DNA of 64,000 nucleotides from an uncultured Cyclobacteriaceae bacterium (GCA_943788235.1 CALSPM010000003.1:186001-250000); one strand, 5' to 3'. Positions 45,685-54,960 are shown, numbered from the stretch's first letter. Notes: generated from the sequence alone by a model not told the origin. Program-made: numbers and translations.

Positions 45685-46449
45685 ATGAAAAACATAAATA
45701 AATGCTTAATGCTGAGTGCTCTAGTGATGTACACCTTCTCATCATGTAAAGAAACACCTTACAGTGAATGGATTCACCTTTTTGATGGGACTAGCACAGA
45801 AGGTTGGAGAGCTTACAATGGAGATGCTTTACCTCCGGGATGGGCAATAAAGGACAGCATTTTAACCTTTCATACCGAACAAATCTTAGAAGAAGACTAT
45901 GATTATAAGGGGAGCAGGGATATTATTTACGGCGTCGAAGAATTCGAAAATTTTGAACTATATGTAGAATGGAAAATTCCTGAGGGAGGAAATAGCGGTA
46001 TTTTTTATCATATAAAAGAAGGCTATGAAGGGCCTCACATGATTGCTCCTGAATACCAGTTGATAGACGATCAGAACTATGCAAAAATTCATGATCTTAA
46101 GGCTTATAATGAAAGTTTTGGAGCCTTAGAACCAGAAAAATTACAAGATTGGCAGTCGACGGCAGCCGATTATGCCATGCATACACCGGATACTGCCGAA
46201 AAAGTATTGCATCCCGCTGGGCAATGGAATTCCACAAAAATTGTATTCAGTACTGAAAGAGTAGAGCACTGGCTCAATGGGAAAAAAGTCCTCTATTTTG
46301 TTCCTTGGTCAGGAGACTGGTACAAAAAAAGAGATTCAGGTAAATGGAAAAATGCACCTGACTATGGTAAGTTCAAAACAGGCTATATAGGATTTCAAGA
46401 TCATGGTAGTGATCTGTGGTTTAGAAATATTAAAATTAAGAAGATGTAG
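45685..46449 (+). CDS. DUF1080 (3-keto-glycan lyase/hydrolase-like) lipoprotein
   Basis: A 254-residue protein with lipoprotein signal (lipobox FSSC, Cys21) and the DUF1080 jelly-roll core: HLFDGTSTEGWRAYNGD, WAIKDSILTFHTEQ, FENFELYVEWKIPEGGNSGI, FYHIKEGYEG and ending TGYIGFQDHGSDLWFRNIKI. This fold is annotated as 3-keto-disaccharide hydrolase, and relatives have been shown to cleave 3-keto-glycosides by elimination. It lies 104 bases ahead of a Gfo/Idh/MocA oxidoreductase, the type that makes 3-keto sugars, supporting a joint pathway at the outer membrane/periplasm. Specific substrate unknown. Confidence 0.88.
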   Translation: MKNINKCLMLSALVMYTFSSCKETPYSEWIHLFDGTSTEGWRAYNGDALPPGWAIKDSILTFHTEQILEEDYDYKGSRDIIYGVEEFENFELYVEWKIPEGGNSGIFYHIKEGYEGPHMIAPEYQLIDDQNYAKIHDLKAYNESFGALEPEKLQDWQSTAADYAMHTPDTAEKVLHPAGQWNSTKIVFSTERVEHWLNGKKVLYFVPWSGDWYKKRDSGKWKNAPDYGKFKTGYIGFQDHGSDLWFRNIKIKKM

Positions 46450-46553
46450 GTATAGCCAAAAGATCATCTAAAAAGAGTTCTTTATGGAGCATTTTTAGTC
46501 TAATAAAAGAAGTTTATTTAATGTTTAAATAGGTTAACTAAAATCATTCAATA

Positions 46554-47990
46554 ATGAAAAGAAGAGACTTTATAAAAAATACCTCTGCGTTATCAGCAAT
46601 AGCAATCCTTCCTCCTTTTTCGAATTGTAAATTTGAAAAAAAAGGTCGTCTAAGAACGGCGCATATCGGCGTAGGCGGAATGGGGGGTGAAGATTTAAGA
46701 GATATTTCATCTCATGCTTTAGTAGATGTTACCGCTTTATGCGATGTTGATGCTAATAATTTAGCTGCGGCTAAAAAACTGCATCCAAACGCAAAAGCAT
46801 ATTCTGATTATAGAAAGATGTTAGATAAGATTGGAGATTCTATTGATGCGGTGATTGTTTCTACACCAGACCACACACATGCACCAGCCTCTTTGAAGGC
46901 TATGAATATGGGGAAATCTGTTTATTGTCAAAAACCATTAACTCATCATGTATCAGAAGCGAGAGCGATGCGGAAATTGGCAGAAGAGAAAAATTTGATT
47001 ACTCAAATGGGTATACAGGTGCATTCCTTTTATGATTATAAATTAGCCACTTTGTTGATTCAATCAGGAATTATTGGTAAGGTAAATACAGTTAGGGCAT
47101 GGTCACCTAAAAACTGGGGGTATGACGGAACCGCACCTTTAGGAAATGATCCGGTTCCTGAAACACTAGATTGGAACCTTTGGTTGGGGACATCTGCAGA
47201 AAGACAATACAAAAAAGATATCTACCATCCTGGAAACTGGAGAAAACTAGTAGATTATGGATGCGGCACTTTAGGGGATATGGGTGTCCATATTTTTGAT
47301 ACGCCATATAACGCCCTTGAATTAGATGTACCTAAGACTATTACAAATAAATGTCGGAAACCAAATGGATTTGGATATCCTGAAACCAACATCGTGACTT
47401 ATGAATTCCCAGGAACAAAATATACAACGAATGACTTCAAATGGGTTTGGTATGATGGTAAGGGGGCTCCTGAAGACCATCAAGATTTAATATTGCCTGG
47501 CTCAGAGAACAAATCATCAAATAAGACAAAATCAAATGATAAAGAAGCCACTTTAAAAGATAAAATATCGCTTGAAACAAAATTAACAGACGAAAGTAGC
47601 TTACCCGACCAAGGTGCCATGTTTATTGGTGAAAAAGGCCGTTTACTTTTACCTCACTTCATGCAATTACCAAAGAAAATTGTAGACGGAAAGTATGTAG
47701 ATATTTCTAAAGAGATTTCTGCTATTGAAAAAGTAAACAATATGGGAAAACCTATTCGCGACTATAACTCTGAAGGGCCGAAACATTATCACCAGTTCGT
47801 GGATGCATGCCTAGGAAAAGACACTTGTACTGCACCATTTTCATACGCTGCACGTCTTACCGAAACAATTTTGTTAGGTACGATTGCAGGGAGATTTCCA
47901 GGCCAGACGTTGAATTGGAACAGCGAAAAAGGAATGTTTTCTGAAAACGCTGCAAATAAGTACCTAGTTGGCAAGTATCGAAAATTCTGA
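46554..47990 (+). CDS. Secreted Gfo/Idh/MocA-family oxidoreductase
   Basis: A 478-residue NAD(P)-dependent sugar oxidoreductase with a twin-arginine leader (KRRDFIKN at residues 2-9) and a lipobox-like SNC ending at Cys25, so probably a Tat-exported, possibly lipid-anchored protein. Rossmann motif AHIGVGGMGGEDLR, then STPDHTHAPASLKAMNMGKS and the EKP-like CQKPLTHHVSEARAM. Tat export fits folding with bound nicotinamide cofactor. The catalytic Lys of the family appears as the K in CQKP. Follows the DUF1080 gene; together they suggest oxidation of a glycoside at C3 then elimination. Confidence 0.92.
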   Translation: MKRRDFIKNTSALSAIAILPPFSNCKFEKKGRLRTAHIGVGGMGGEDLRDISSHALVDVTALCDVDANNLAAAKKLHPNAKAYSDYRKMLDKIGDSIDAVIVSTPDHTHAPASLKAMNMGKSVYCQKPLTHHVSEARAMRKLAEEKNLITQMGIQVHSFYDYKLATLLIQSGIIGKVNTVRAWSPKNWGYDGTAPLGNDPVPETLDWNLWLGTSAERQYKKDIYHPGNWRKLVDYGCGTLGDMGVHIFDTPYNALELDVPKTITNKCRKPNGFGYPETNIVTYEFPGTKYTTNDFKWVWYDGKGAPEDHQDLILPGSENKSSNKTKSNDKEATLKDKISLETKLTDESSLPDQGAMFIGEKGRLLLPHFMQLPKKIVDGKYVDISKEISAIEKVNNMGKPIRDYNSEGPKHYHQFVDACLGKDTCTAPFSYAARLTETILLGTIAGRFPGQTLNWNSEKGMFSENAANKYLVGKYRKF

Positions 47991-48004
47991 TCGAAGCAAT
48001 AAAA

Positions 48005-48052
48005 TTAAAAAACTTCACCGCCGTTTTGTGTCCTCACAAACGGAGGGTGAAA
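48005..48052 (-). terminator. Hairpin, likely minus-strand terminator
   Basis: TTCACC-G-CCGTTTTGTG pairs with CACAAACGG-A-GGGTGAA with a bulged T and one mismatch. On the minus strand the hairpin is followed by GTTTTTTAATTTTATT, so it would stop leftward transcription from the PorV/CRTAC1 side. On the plus strand no T-run follows. Confidence 0.55.
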
Positions 48053-48171
48053 TGAAAAATATGTTGACATTTAAATGTTTACTGATGATTTTTTAAGATG
48101 GGATCAAGAAGAAAAGGATTCATTTTTTTGAACAATTATATTGCTTTCCTTTGTCTTCAAGATCGCAATTC

Positions 48172-48381
48172 TTATTTCTTTTCTAACTGAGATTCTACAT
48201 TAAAAATAATCTCATCTTCAATGAATTGAATGTCTGTACTATGTAATATTGGAATCTTCACATCTCTTTTTCTCGGCTCAGATTTTAGCTTTTCAAGTAA
48301 TCTCCTCGGCATAGAAATGAAGAGATAGGCCTTCACATAATATACTATGCCTAGACGCTTCTGAGAATCATAAATAGACAA
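48172..48381 (-). CDS. Doubtful small hypothetical protein
   Basis: A 69-residue frame, MSIYDSQKRLGIVYYVKAYL then PRRLLEKLKSEPRKRDVKIP. I recognise no family. It is mixed-charge and lacks a signal peptide. It lies downstream of the PorV operon and upstream of the terminator-like hairpin, so expression is possible, but it may be chance or a fragment. Confidence 0.25.
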   Translation of the reverse strand: MSIYDSQKRLGIVYYVKAYLFISMPRRLLEKLKSEPRKRDVKIPILHSTDIQFIEDEIIFNVESQLEKK

Positions 48382-48489
48382 GAACAGATACGAAAGAGTT
48401 AATAAACAAGACGCTCAACAGCGGACTTTGCAAAGTATAAAACTAGATGATTGCTGACATAGATGGCAATATTCTCATCGAAATAGGAA

Positions 48490-49656
48490 TCACTTATAAT
48501 TAAGAAAAACCGACAGACGTAAAGTTTCAGCCATTGGATGATTATTTATGGTGGGAATCAGATATGAAGCGGAAAACTCAAATGCCTGATATCGGAACCC
48601 TGATCCGAAAGTGAGATATTTTCTGTTCCCCTTTTGCTCATGTTCATGAAAATAGCCGCCTCTTAGTGCAAATAATTCTCTATACCAATATTCTAGGCCT
48701 AGCGAATAAGTGAGTTCTTTCATCTCTTCGCTGAAGCCTTCGGGTGCATCTGTAAAGGACCCAAATGTACTGCTGAATAAGCTTCTGTCAGTTTCCTTTC
48801 CCTTCATTAAAGAGCGTTCTCCTGATTTGGGATCGATGACTATAATTGGTGGTGATGGAACCATCAACTTGTTGACATCGAATACAAAAGTGACTGAATT
48901 ATCAGAATCAAGGTGATACCGAAATGCTGTACCCAACCTTAAATTTGTTGGGATCGGTTCGCTTGCTCTAAAGTCGTTATATTTAATCCTAGGACCAAAG
49001 TTAGATAAATGCGTCCCGAATGAGATATTAACATCATGCCCATTTAAGCTTGTTTTTTTCTGATAATAGACGCCTAAATCTATAGCAACTGTTGAGCCAA
49101 TATCAGTGCCCTCCAGTAACGAAAACTGACGTGATGTATTCGACCTAATATATCTTCCTGATATTCCTACAGCCAATTCTTCAGTCAATTTCCTGGAATA
49201 TGTTATATCAAAGGCAACCTGGTAAGGATTCAAACTACCAACGAAATTCCCAAAATTATCATTGATCTCAAAATCACCAAGATTGAAATAGCGCATAGAC
49301 ATACCAAATACCTGCTGGTCATCTATTCTATAATATCCTGACACATACGACAAAAACATATCATTGGTGATTTTATGCAACCATGGTGAATATGAAACTG
49401 AGCCACCAAATCTACCATCAATAAAAACCAGTTTGGCATTATTCCAATAGAGCGAGTTGACATCTGCAGACGTGGCTACTCCTGCCTCACCCAGAGCGCT
49501 TCCTCTTGTATCGGGGCCAATAGCAATAAAAGAGGTACCACTTGTTAACACGCCATTTCCAATCTGTCTACCTGAGACGGAATTGCCCAATCCTTGAGAA
49601 AAACTATTAATGTTAATAAACAATAGTAGGCTAGCTTCTAGAATATATTTTTTCAT
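48490..49656 (-). CDS. PorV-family type IX secretion outer-membrane protein
   Basis: A 388-residue FadL-fold barrel of the PorV (LptO) type, which shuttles T9SS cargo from the SprA channel to the attachment complex. Signal MKKYILEASLLLFININSFSQ, then IAIGPDTRGSALGEAGVATS and ADVNSLYWNNAKLVF, diagnostic of the family (DxRAxgmGGAgvA... yWNpA); the tail FEFSASYLIPTI ... LRLSVFLNYK ends in an aromatic-rich strand. I start at ATG 49656, ten bases after the CRTAC1 stop; the longer frame to 49710 overlaps that gene. Its partner porU is not nearby, so it may be a dedicated paralogue for the adjacent cargo. Confidence 0.88.
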   Translation of the reverse strand: MKKYILEASLLLFININSFSQGLGNSVSGRQIGNGVLTSGTSFIAIGPDTRGSALGEAGVATSADVNSLYWNNAKLVFIDGRFGGSVSYSPWLHKITNDMFLSYVSGYYRIDDQQVFGMSMRYFNLGDFEINDNFGNFVGSLNPYQVAFDITYSRKLTEELAVGISGRYIRSNTSRQFSLLEGTDIGSTVAIDLGVYYQKKTSLNGHDVNISFGTHLSNFGPRIKYNDFRASEPIPTNLRLGTAFRYHLDSDNSVTFVFDVNKLMVPSPPIIVIDPKSGERSLMKGKETDRSLFSSTFGSFTDAPEGFSEEMKELTYSLGLEYWYRELFALRGGYFHEHEQKGNRKYLTFGSGFRYQAFEFSASYLIPTINNHPMAETLRLSVFLNYK

Positions 49657-49666
49657 AGCCCCTCTT

Positions 49667-51553
49667 CTACAGTTTAACCCCTCTGGTGACGTACCTTTGG
49701 GAACCCACATTAATCACAAAAAAATAGACGCCTGATTCTAATGTTGATGGGACATCCCATATATAACTTCCATTAAATCCAGCTTCATTATCCACGAGTA
49801 GTTCAATACGCTTTGCCTGTACATCTATTACCTCCAAGGTATAAGAGGTGAACTCAGGCAGTTCATATCGGATCATAATCTGGTCAACGAAATAACTGGG
49901 AAATACACTTACTCTACCACTCGCGTATGGGCTGTCAATTTCTTTTTCCTCCTCATTGATAGTGATTAACTGGTTTGCCTGCACATTTGACAAAGACTGG
50001 GAATTACCTCCAACCCATTTGATAATTAATGAATCTATACTTGAAGCGTCTGCTAATCCGAAGTGAGCAATGGAGCTATTTTGGGATTCATGACTTGAAC
50101 CACCATCAATTTCACGGATCATTTTTATTCCGTCTGCAACGATCTCAACTCTTGATCCTAACCCACGAGTAGTTGATTTTGATCCCGCTAATTGTACTTT
50201 CAACCAATTTCCAGTAGGTATATCATTTCTAAAAAGTCTGGAGTGAGTATTGGTGAGCAGTCCTGCTTCTGTTACCGGACTTTGATTGACTACAAAGAGG
50301 TCCAGGTCACCATCATTGTCATAATCAAAAGTCACGGAACCTCTTCCTATTCCATTATCTGACAATCCAGATTCGTCACTAACATTTTTGAAATTGACTC
50401 CATTATTTTCCAGTAGTAAATTTGGATTCGGTACTACTTCTGGGTTTAGAGCACCCATACAAATGAAAAGATCAACATCAGTGTCATTATCATAATCAAA
50501 TAAGTTAGAACCCCAACTAACAGGAACAACTAGATCATCATTTTGGGGTTTTATCATTTGAAATGCTGTTCCTAATGGTTCTGTCAAGTCTACAAATGAA
50601 AGCCCCGAACCGCGATTTATCATAAATATTCCAATGCCAATGTTAGTTAGAAAATAATCCAACAAACCGTCATTATTATAGTCTCCAACAGCTGTTCCCA
50701 TAGCATTTATTCCATAGTCTGCCCGCGATTCTTCGCTTACATTGGTAAAAGTACGATCAGGGAATTCATTTCTGTATAATTGATTTGGACCTCCAAAATC
50801 ATTGATCACATAGAGGTCTAGATCATTGTCATTGTCATAATCTGTGAAGACTCCTCCAAAACCAAAACCAGTTTCAGTAAACCTATACAGATCAGTTACA
50901 TTTTTGCAATATTCGCCTTGTACATTGATATATAACTGATCAACGGAGGTGATTGTTGTTGCTCCTACTAATTGTCCAAGATTACCGTCGAACTTATCAA
51001 AATAATTACCGACATACAAATCCGGATAACCATCTGCATTAAAATCACCAAATGTAGCTCCGGTTGAAAACGTTGAGATATGTTTAAACCCATAATTTGC
51101 GGAGACATCAGTGAAAGTTCCATTTCCATTGTTAAGGTAGAGTATATTATAAGCCCTAAAAGGTTCCGCATCTGAATGGAGTAATCCCATTGTTGTGACG
51201 AAAATGTCAATATGACCGTCCTTATTTACATCTGCCGAAACAGCGCCTTGTGTAATTATCAAATCATTTAAGGCTAGACCTGCAAGTTCTGTAATATCAG
51301 AAAATGTGCCGTCACCATTATTGTGGTAAAAGGAGTCTTTATCAAGTCCTCCAGCTATGAATAAGTCTTCGAATCCATCATTGTTGTAATCGAGAACGGC
51401 AACTCCACCTCCGTAAGTTCCCTGAAAAATCCTGAATGTGTGATTGATACCCGAAGCTTCCGTAACATCTGTGAAAACAGGCTGTGCATTCGCCAATTGA
51501 AAGGACAGAATTGATATCATGAAAATTGTAAATAAAAAGAAAATTTGCTTCAT
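49667..51553 (-). CDS. CRTAC1-like VCBS/ASPIC-UnbV repeat protein with T9SS signal
   Basis: A 628-residue secreted protein: signal MKQIFFLFTIFMISILSFQL (cleaved after LANA); about seven FG-GAP/VCBS propeller blades with calcium-loop motifs (DYNNDGFEDLFIAGG, DVNKDGHIDIFV, DFNADGYPDLYVGN, DYDNDNDLDLYVIND, DYNNDGLLDYFLTN, DYDNDTDVDLFICMG, DYDNDGDLDLFVVN); then an ASPIC/UnbV domain (SRLFRNDIPTGNWLKVQLAG, GSRVEIVADG, GSSHESQNSSIAHFGLAD); and a C-terminal sorting domain from about residue 545 with SGVYFFVINVGSQRYVTRGV. Function is unknown; repeats bind calcium and ligands. Ten bases ahead of PorV in one operon. Confidence 0.92.
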   Translation of the reverse strand: MKQIFFLFTIFMISILSFQLANAQPVFTDVTEASGINHTFRIFQGTYGGGVAVLDYNNDGFEDLFIAGGLDKDSFYHNNGDGTFSDITELAGLALNDLIITQGAVSADVNKDGHIDIFVTTMGLLHSDAEPFRAYNILYLNNGNGTFTDVSANYGFKHISTFSTGATFGDFNADGYPDLYVGNYFDKFDGNLGQLVGATTITSVDQLYINVQGEYCKNVTDLYRFTETGFGFGGVFTDYDNDNDLDLYVINDFGGPNQLYRNEFPDRTFTNVSEESRADYGINAMGTAVGDYNNDGLLDYFLTNIGIGIFMINRGSGLSFVDLTEPLGTAFQMIKPQNDDLVVPVSWGSNLFDYDNDTDVDLFICMGALNPEVVPNPNLLLENNGVNFKNVSDESGLSDNGIGRGSVTFDYDNDGDLDLFVVNQSPVTEAGLLTNTHSRLFRNDIPTGNWLKVQLAGSKSTTRGLGSRVEIVADGIKMIREIDGGSSHESQNSSIAHFGLADASSIDSLIIKWVGGNSQSLSNVQANQLITINEEEKEIDSPYASGRVSVFPSYFVDQIMIRYELPEFTSYTLEVIDVQAKRIELLVDNEAGFNGSYIWDVPSTLESGVYFFVINVGSQRYVTRGVKL

Positions 51554-51971
51554 TATTTAAGACTAAATAAACGATTTTAGGCTGGCTTTCCTTTAATAAA
51601 CTACGGAGCTACTCGCTTGAGTACTTATGCTTTAATGACAGTAGGTTTATAAAATGGGTGACAACAAAAAAAGGCTAATTCAGTTGTTTTTACAATAGAA
51701 ATCGACTAAAATTAAGTAGCATGTGGCTATTACATTTATTTTGAAAATTTCCAAAATTGAGGCTCTCAAGGTCCCCTTGACTAGATTCAATCATTCATGT
51801 ACTGGATATAGGAAGCCAAGACCAATGAAAATGCCGAATTGGTTCTCACTTTTCCACGCAATGACGATATTAGGGTATACAAGAAATCTGTGTTGGGTAG
51901 GTCCGATAAGGGGCGTTCAGGTAAGGGTGGTTACATGACGTTCAACAGCAGATGATTAAGTACAAAAAAAG
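51554..51971. other. Divergent intergenic region of the T9SS locus
   Basis: About 420 bases between the divergent CRTAC1 and haloperoxidase-like genes. It should hold promoters for both; I see no clean TAnnTTTG pair. A plus-strand frame from about 51795 reads EAKTNENAELVLTFPRNDD then VYKKSVLGRSDKGRSGKGG, which looks like a protein tail with a TAG just upstream; origin unknown, perhaps a relic. Confidence 0.4.
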
Positions 51972-54209
51972 GTGAAAATAAAACTAAGTAATTTGGAGAA
52001 ATCTGGAAGGTTTGGTACTGGTATATTGATTCTGGTGCTGATCTTAGGAATTGCGATTCCTTGCATCTCACAACAGTCGGTAGCCAGACAGTGGAACGAA
52101 GTTCTGCTTGAAGCCATAAGAAATGATTTTGCGCGGCCAACTGTACATGCTAGAAATCTCTTTCATATTTCTGCCGCTATGTATGATGCCTGGGCAGTGT
52201 ACGACGAAACAGCCGAGACATTTTTTCTTGGAAAAACTGTAGGCAGTTACACATATTCTTTTCAGGGAATTGAGGTACCTTCAAATGTGGAAGCCGCCCA
52301 GACAGAAGCAATGAGTTTTGCTGCTTATAGATTGTTGAAACATCGGTTTGAAATATCGCCAGGAGCTGAAGAGTCTCTATCACGATTTGACAGTCTGATG
52401 ATTGCTATAGGACATGATATGTCTATTACTTCAACATCATATCAAGACGGTTCACCGGCAGCACTTGGAAATTATATTGCAGAGCAAATTATTGAATTTG
52501 GATATCAGGATGGATCGAATGAATGGTTTTTCTATGCAAATTTATTTTACGAGTCCCAGAATGATGTGATGATACCCACGCTACCGGGAAGTCAGGAGAT
52601 GAATGATCCCAATCGCTGGCAGCCGCTGGCGTTTGATTTATTTATTGATCAAGCTGGTTTCGAAATTCCAGGAGGATCGCCAGACTTTTTGAGTCCTGAG
52701 TGGGGTTTTGTCATTCCTTTTGCACTTAGTCAATATGACCTTGATGTTAGGGAAAGGGATGGAGAAGAGTATTGGATTTATCATGATCCCGGAGATCCAT
52801 GTTATATTCAATCTGATGGATCTGGAAACTCATCGGATTATCAATGGGGCAATGAACTGGTTGCTATATGGTCATCTCACTTAGATCCCTCGGACGGAGT
52901 TATGATCGATATATCACCCGCTTCCATCGGAAACATAGCAATTCAAGATTATCCAACAACTTTGGAAGGACTTCGGGAATTTTATAATCTACATGAAGGG
53001 GGTGATCCAAGTAGAGGACATGAGATTAATCCGATTACTCAACTGTCATATCCATCTCAGGTAGTACCCAGAGGAGATTATGCTAGGGTATTAGCTGAAT
53101 TTTGGGCTGATGGACCAGATTCTGAAACACCGCCAGGTCATTGGTATACTATTTTGAACTATGTGAATGATCACGAACTATTCGAAAAAAGATTTAAAGG
53201 TCAAGGTGAGATATTAGGCGATCTAGAGTGGGATGTGAAAGCGTATTTTACATTGGGAGGAGCACTTCATGACGCGGCCATAACAGCCTGGAGCATAAAA
53301 GGGTGGTACGATTACCCCAGACCCATTTCATCAATTAGATACATGGCTGATCAGGGACAATCTTCAGATTCGGAACTACCCAATTATGCGGCAAATGGAA
53401 TCCCATTGCATGATGGTTTGGTTGAGTTGGTCTTGGAGGAAGACCCATTGTCCGGTGATAATGATGAAAATATAGGTAAGATCAAATTAATGGCTTGGAA
53501 AGGGCCTGAGTTTATATCAGATCCCGCTGGCGATGCGGCAGGTGTTGACTGGATTCTGGCTGAGAACTGGTGGCCATATCAGCGACCAACTTTTGTCAAC
53601 CCCCCTTTTGCAGGATATATATCCGGTCACTCCACATTTTCAAGAGCCGCGGCAGAAGTAATCACATTGCTGACAGGAGACGAGTTTTTTCCCGGAGGAG
53701 TTGGCGAATTTGTAGCCCCTAAAAATGAATTTTTGGTATTTGAGGAAGGCCCAAGCGTTGACATTATTTTACAGTGGGCAACCTATCGAGACGCGGCTGA
53801 CCAAACCAGTCTTTCCAGAATATGGGGAGGAATACATCCGCCGGTGGATGATATTCCGGGTCGCTTGATTGGAGAAAAAATTGGTATTGCTGCCTTTGAC
53901 CTTGCCAACAATTATTTCGATGGTAGTATTATCACCAGTGTGACTGATCCCTTTGAAGCTGAGATTTTCGTTTTTCCAAATCCGAGTTTAGGGCAAATAC
54001 TTACCATAAGAACAGATCAAAATTTCCAGATGGATAATTTAACAATGACTCTAATAGATTTGAATGGTAGTAGAATATGGATGAAGGAATCTAAAGATTT
54101 TGTAAAAGAAGTCAAGGTGGATTTGGGTGCAACCTTAAACGGAGTGTATTTATTGAGAGTTGAAAGTGGGGACATAAATAAAACGTTTCGTGTAGTTGTC
54201 CGGAATTAA
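51972..54209 (+). CDS. Vanadium-dependent haloperoxidase/PAP2-family protein with T9SS signal
   Basis: A 745-residue secreted protein; start GTG 51972, signal-like hydrophobic segment near residues 17-34 (GILILVLILGIAIPCIS). All three vanadate/phosphate-binding motifs are present and correctly ordered: KGWYDYPRP (KxxxxxxRP, residues 443-451), SGHS (551-554), and SRIWGGIHPPVDD (SRxxxxxHxxxD, residues 615-626 with the ligand His622). This is the vanadium haloperoxidase/PAP2 superfamily; the long N-terminal region with RPTVHARNLFHISAAMYDAW is the haloperoxidase-like type. A C-terminal sorting domain (FVFPNPSLGQILTIR ... GVYLLRVESGDINKTFRVVV) from about residue 665 predicts T9SS export. Haloperoxidase versus phosphatase activity cannot be told from motifs. 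Confidence 0.92.
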   Translation: MKIKLSNLEKSGRFGTGILILVLILGIAIPCISQQSVARQWNEVLLEAIRNDFARPTVHARNLFHISAAMYDAWAVYDETAETFFLGKTVGSYTYSFQGIEVPSNVEAAQTEAMSFAAYRLLKHRFEISPGAEESLSRFDSLMIAIGHDMSITSTSYQDGSPAALGNYIAEQIIEFGYQDGSNEWFFYANLFYESQNDVMIPTLPGSQEMNDPNRWQPLAFDLFIDQAGFEIPGGSPDFLSPEWGFVIPFALSQYDLDVRERDGEEYWIYHDPGDPCYIQSDGSGNSSDYQWGNELVAIWSSHLDPSDGVMIDISPASIGNIAIQDYPTTLEGLREFYNLHEGGDPSRGHEINPITQLSYPSQVVPRGDYARVLAEFWADGPDSETPPGHWYTILNYVNDHELFEKRFKGQGEILGDLEWDVKAYFTLGGALHDAAITAWSIKGWYDYPRPISSIRYMADQGQSSDSELPNYAANGIPLHDGLVELVLEEDPLSGDNDENIGKIKLMAWKGPEFISDPAGDAAGVDWILAENWWPYQRPTFVNPPFAGYISGHSTFSRAAAEVITLLTGDEFFPGGVGEFVAPKNEFLVFEEGPSVDIILQWATYRDAADQTSLSRIWGGIHPPVDDIPGRLIGEKIGIAAFDLANNYFDGSIITSVTDPFEAEIFVFPNPSLGQILTIRTDQNFQMDNLTMTLIDLNGSRIWMKESKDFVKEVKVDLGATLNGVYLLRVESGDINKTFRVVVRN

Positions 54210-54960
54210 GGGTTTAGCTCAAAACTTGAGAGCTTGAATTTGATTTTCATTATAATGTAATGAGAAAATTAATCATTTTAATCTGCTTAATGGCTTACGA
54301 TAAGTCTCTTGAATAAGAGATTTAATCACCCCCTCATCTTCTTCGCAATCTCCTCAATATCTGCCCATGTATAATGCTTATTATTATCTTAGGAGAAAAA
54401 CCTGTGATCTTTGGTAATTCTGTGGCACTGTGACCTAATGTGCTGATAGCATAGGGATAAATTTTTTTCCTAGTGATTGATGGATAAATTTCACACAATG
54501 GAGCTTTAGTCTTCTTCTAGTTCTTTCATAGCGAGTTCTTTTATTAATAAACATATTATTATATTTAGATTCTCAGATACAAGTATCGTTTTAATAGAAA
54601 ATACTCTATATTTAATCTAAAAAATAAAACAGTTATCTTTTTATTACACCAATTTTAATCAAAAAAACTATCCTAAGATAGTTAATTAAGCTACTTCATA
54701 GTTTAGAAAAGTTTTAAACTAATCCAATGATAATCTCTCATAAATTCTTTACAAATCCTATTTTCATGCTCTAGTTTGCGAATTTTGCCTATATCTGAGG
54801 ATTGGAAATCAAGTTTCATTTCTTCCCCTCCAGTCATAATCCATCAAGTATTAATATTCATTTATATAATCATATCATTTTAATCCTAAATATATAAGGG
54901 TTGGATGCATGAAGACCAACAGGTTTTCAATTAATTTTACAATACGTAAAATCTAAATTA
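54210..54960. other. Long AT-rich intergenic region, possible IS3-type relic
   Basis: About 750 bases with no open gene. On the minus strand near 54700-54820 a frame reads MKLDFQSSDIGKIRKLEHEN then RICKEFMRDYHWISLKLF and stop; the heptad-like DxxKxxKLExEN pattern recalls the leucine-zipper of IS3-family OrfA proteins, a weak match. Another minus frame near 54330-54400 ends KHYTWADIEEIAKKMRG, source unknown. The rest is AT-rich filler. Confidence 0.35.

Larger units (their letters stand above)
47991..48489. other. Intergenic region with hairpin and one doubtful ORF
   Basis: About 500 bases between the oxidoreductase and the convergent PorV gene. It holds the inverted repeat at 48013-48052 and a 69-codon minus-strand frame at 48172-48381. 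Otherwise nothing recognised. Confidence 0.5.

Noticed and set aside
54320-54410. Minus-strand fragment ending KHYTWADIEEIAKKMRG as an IscX-like or integrase tail
   Set aside because: Similarity too short and ambiguous, the neighbouring sequence switches frame and fits neither family.
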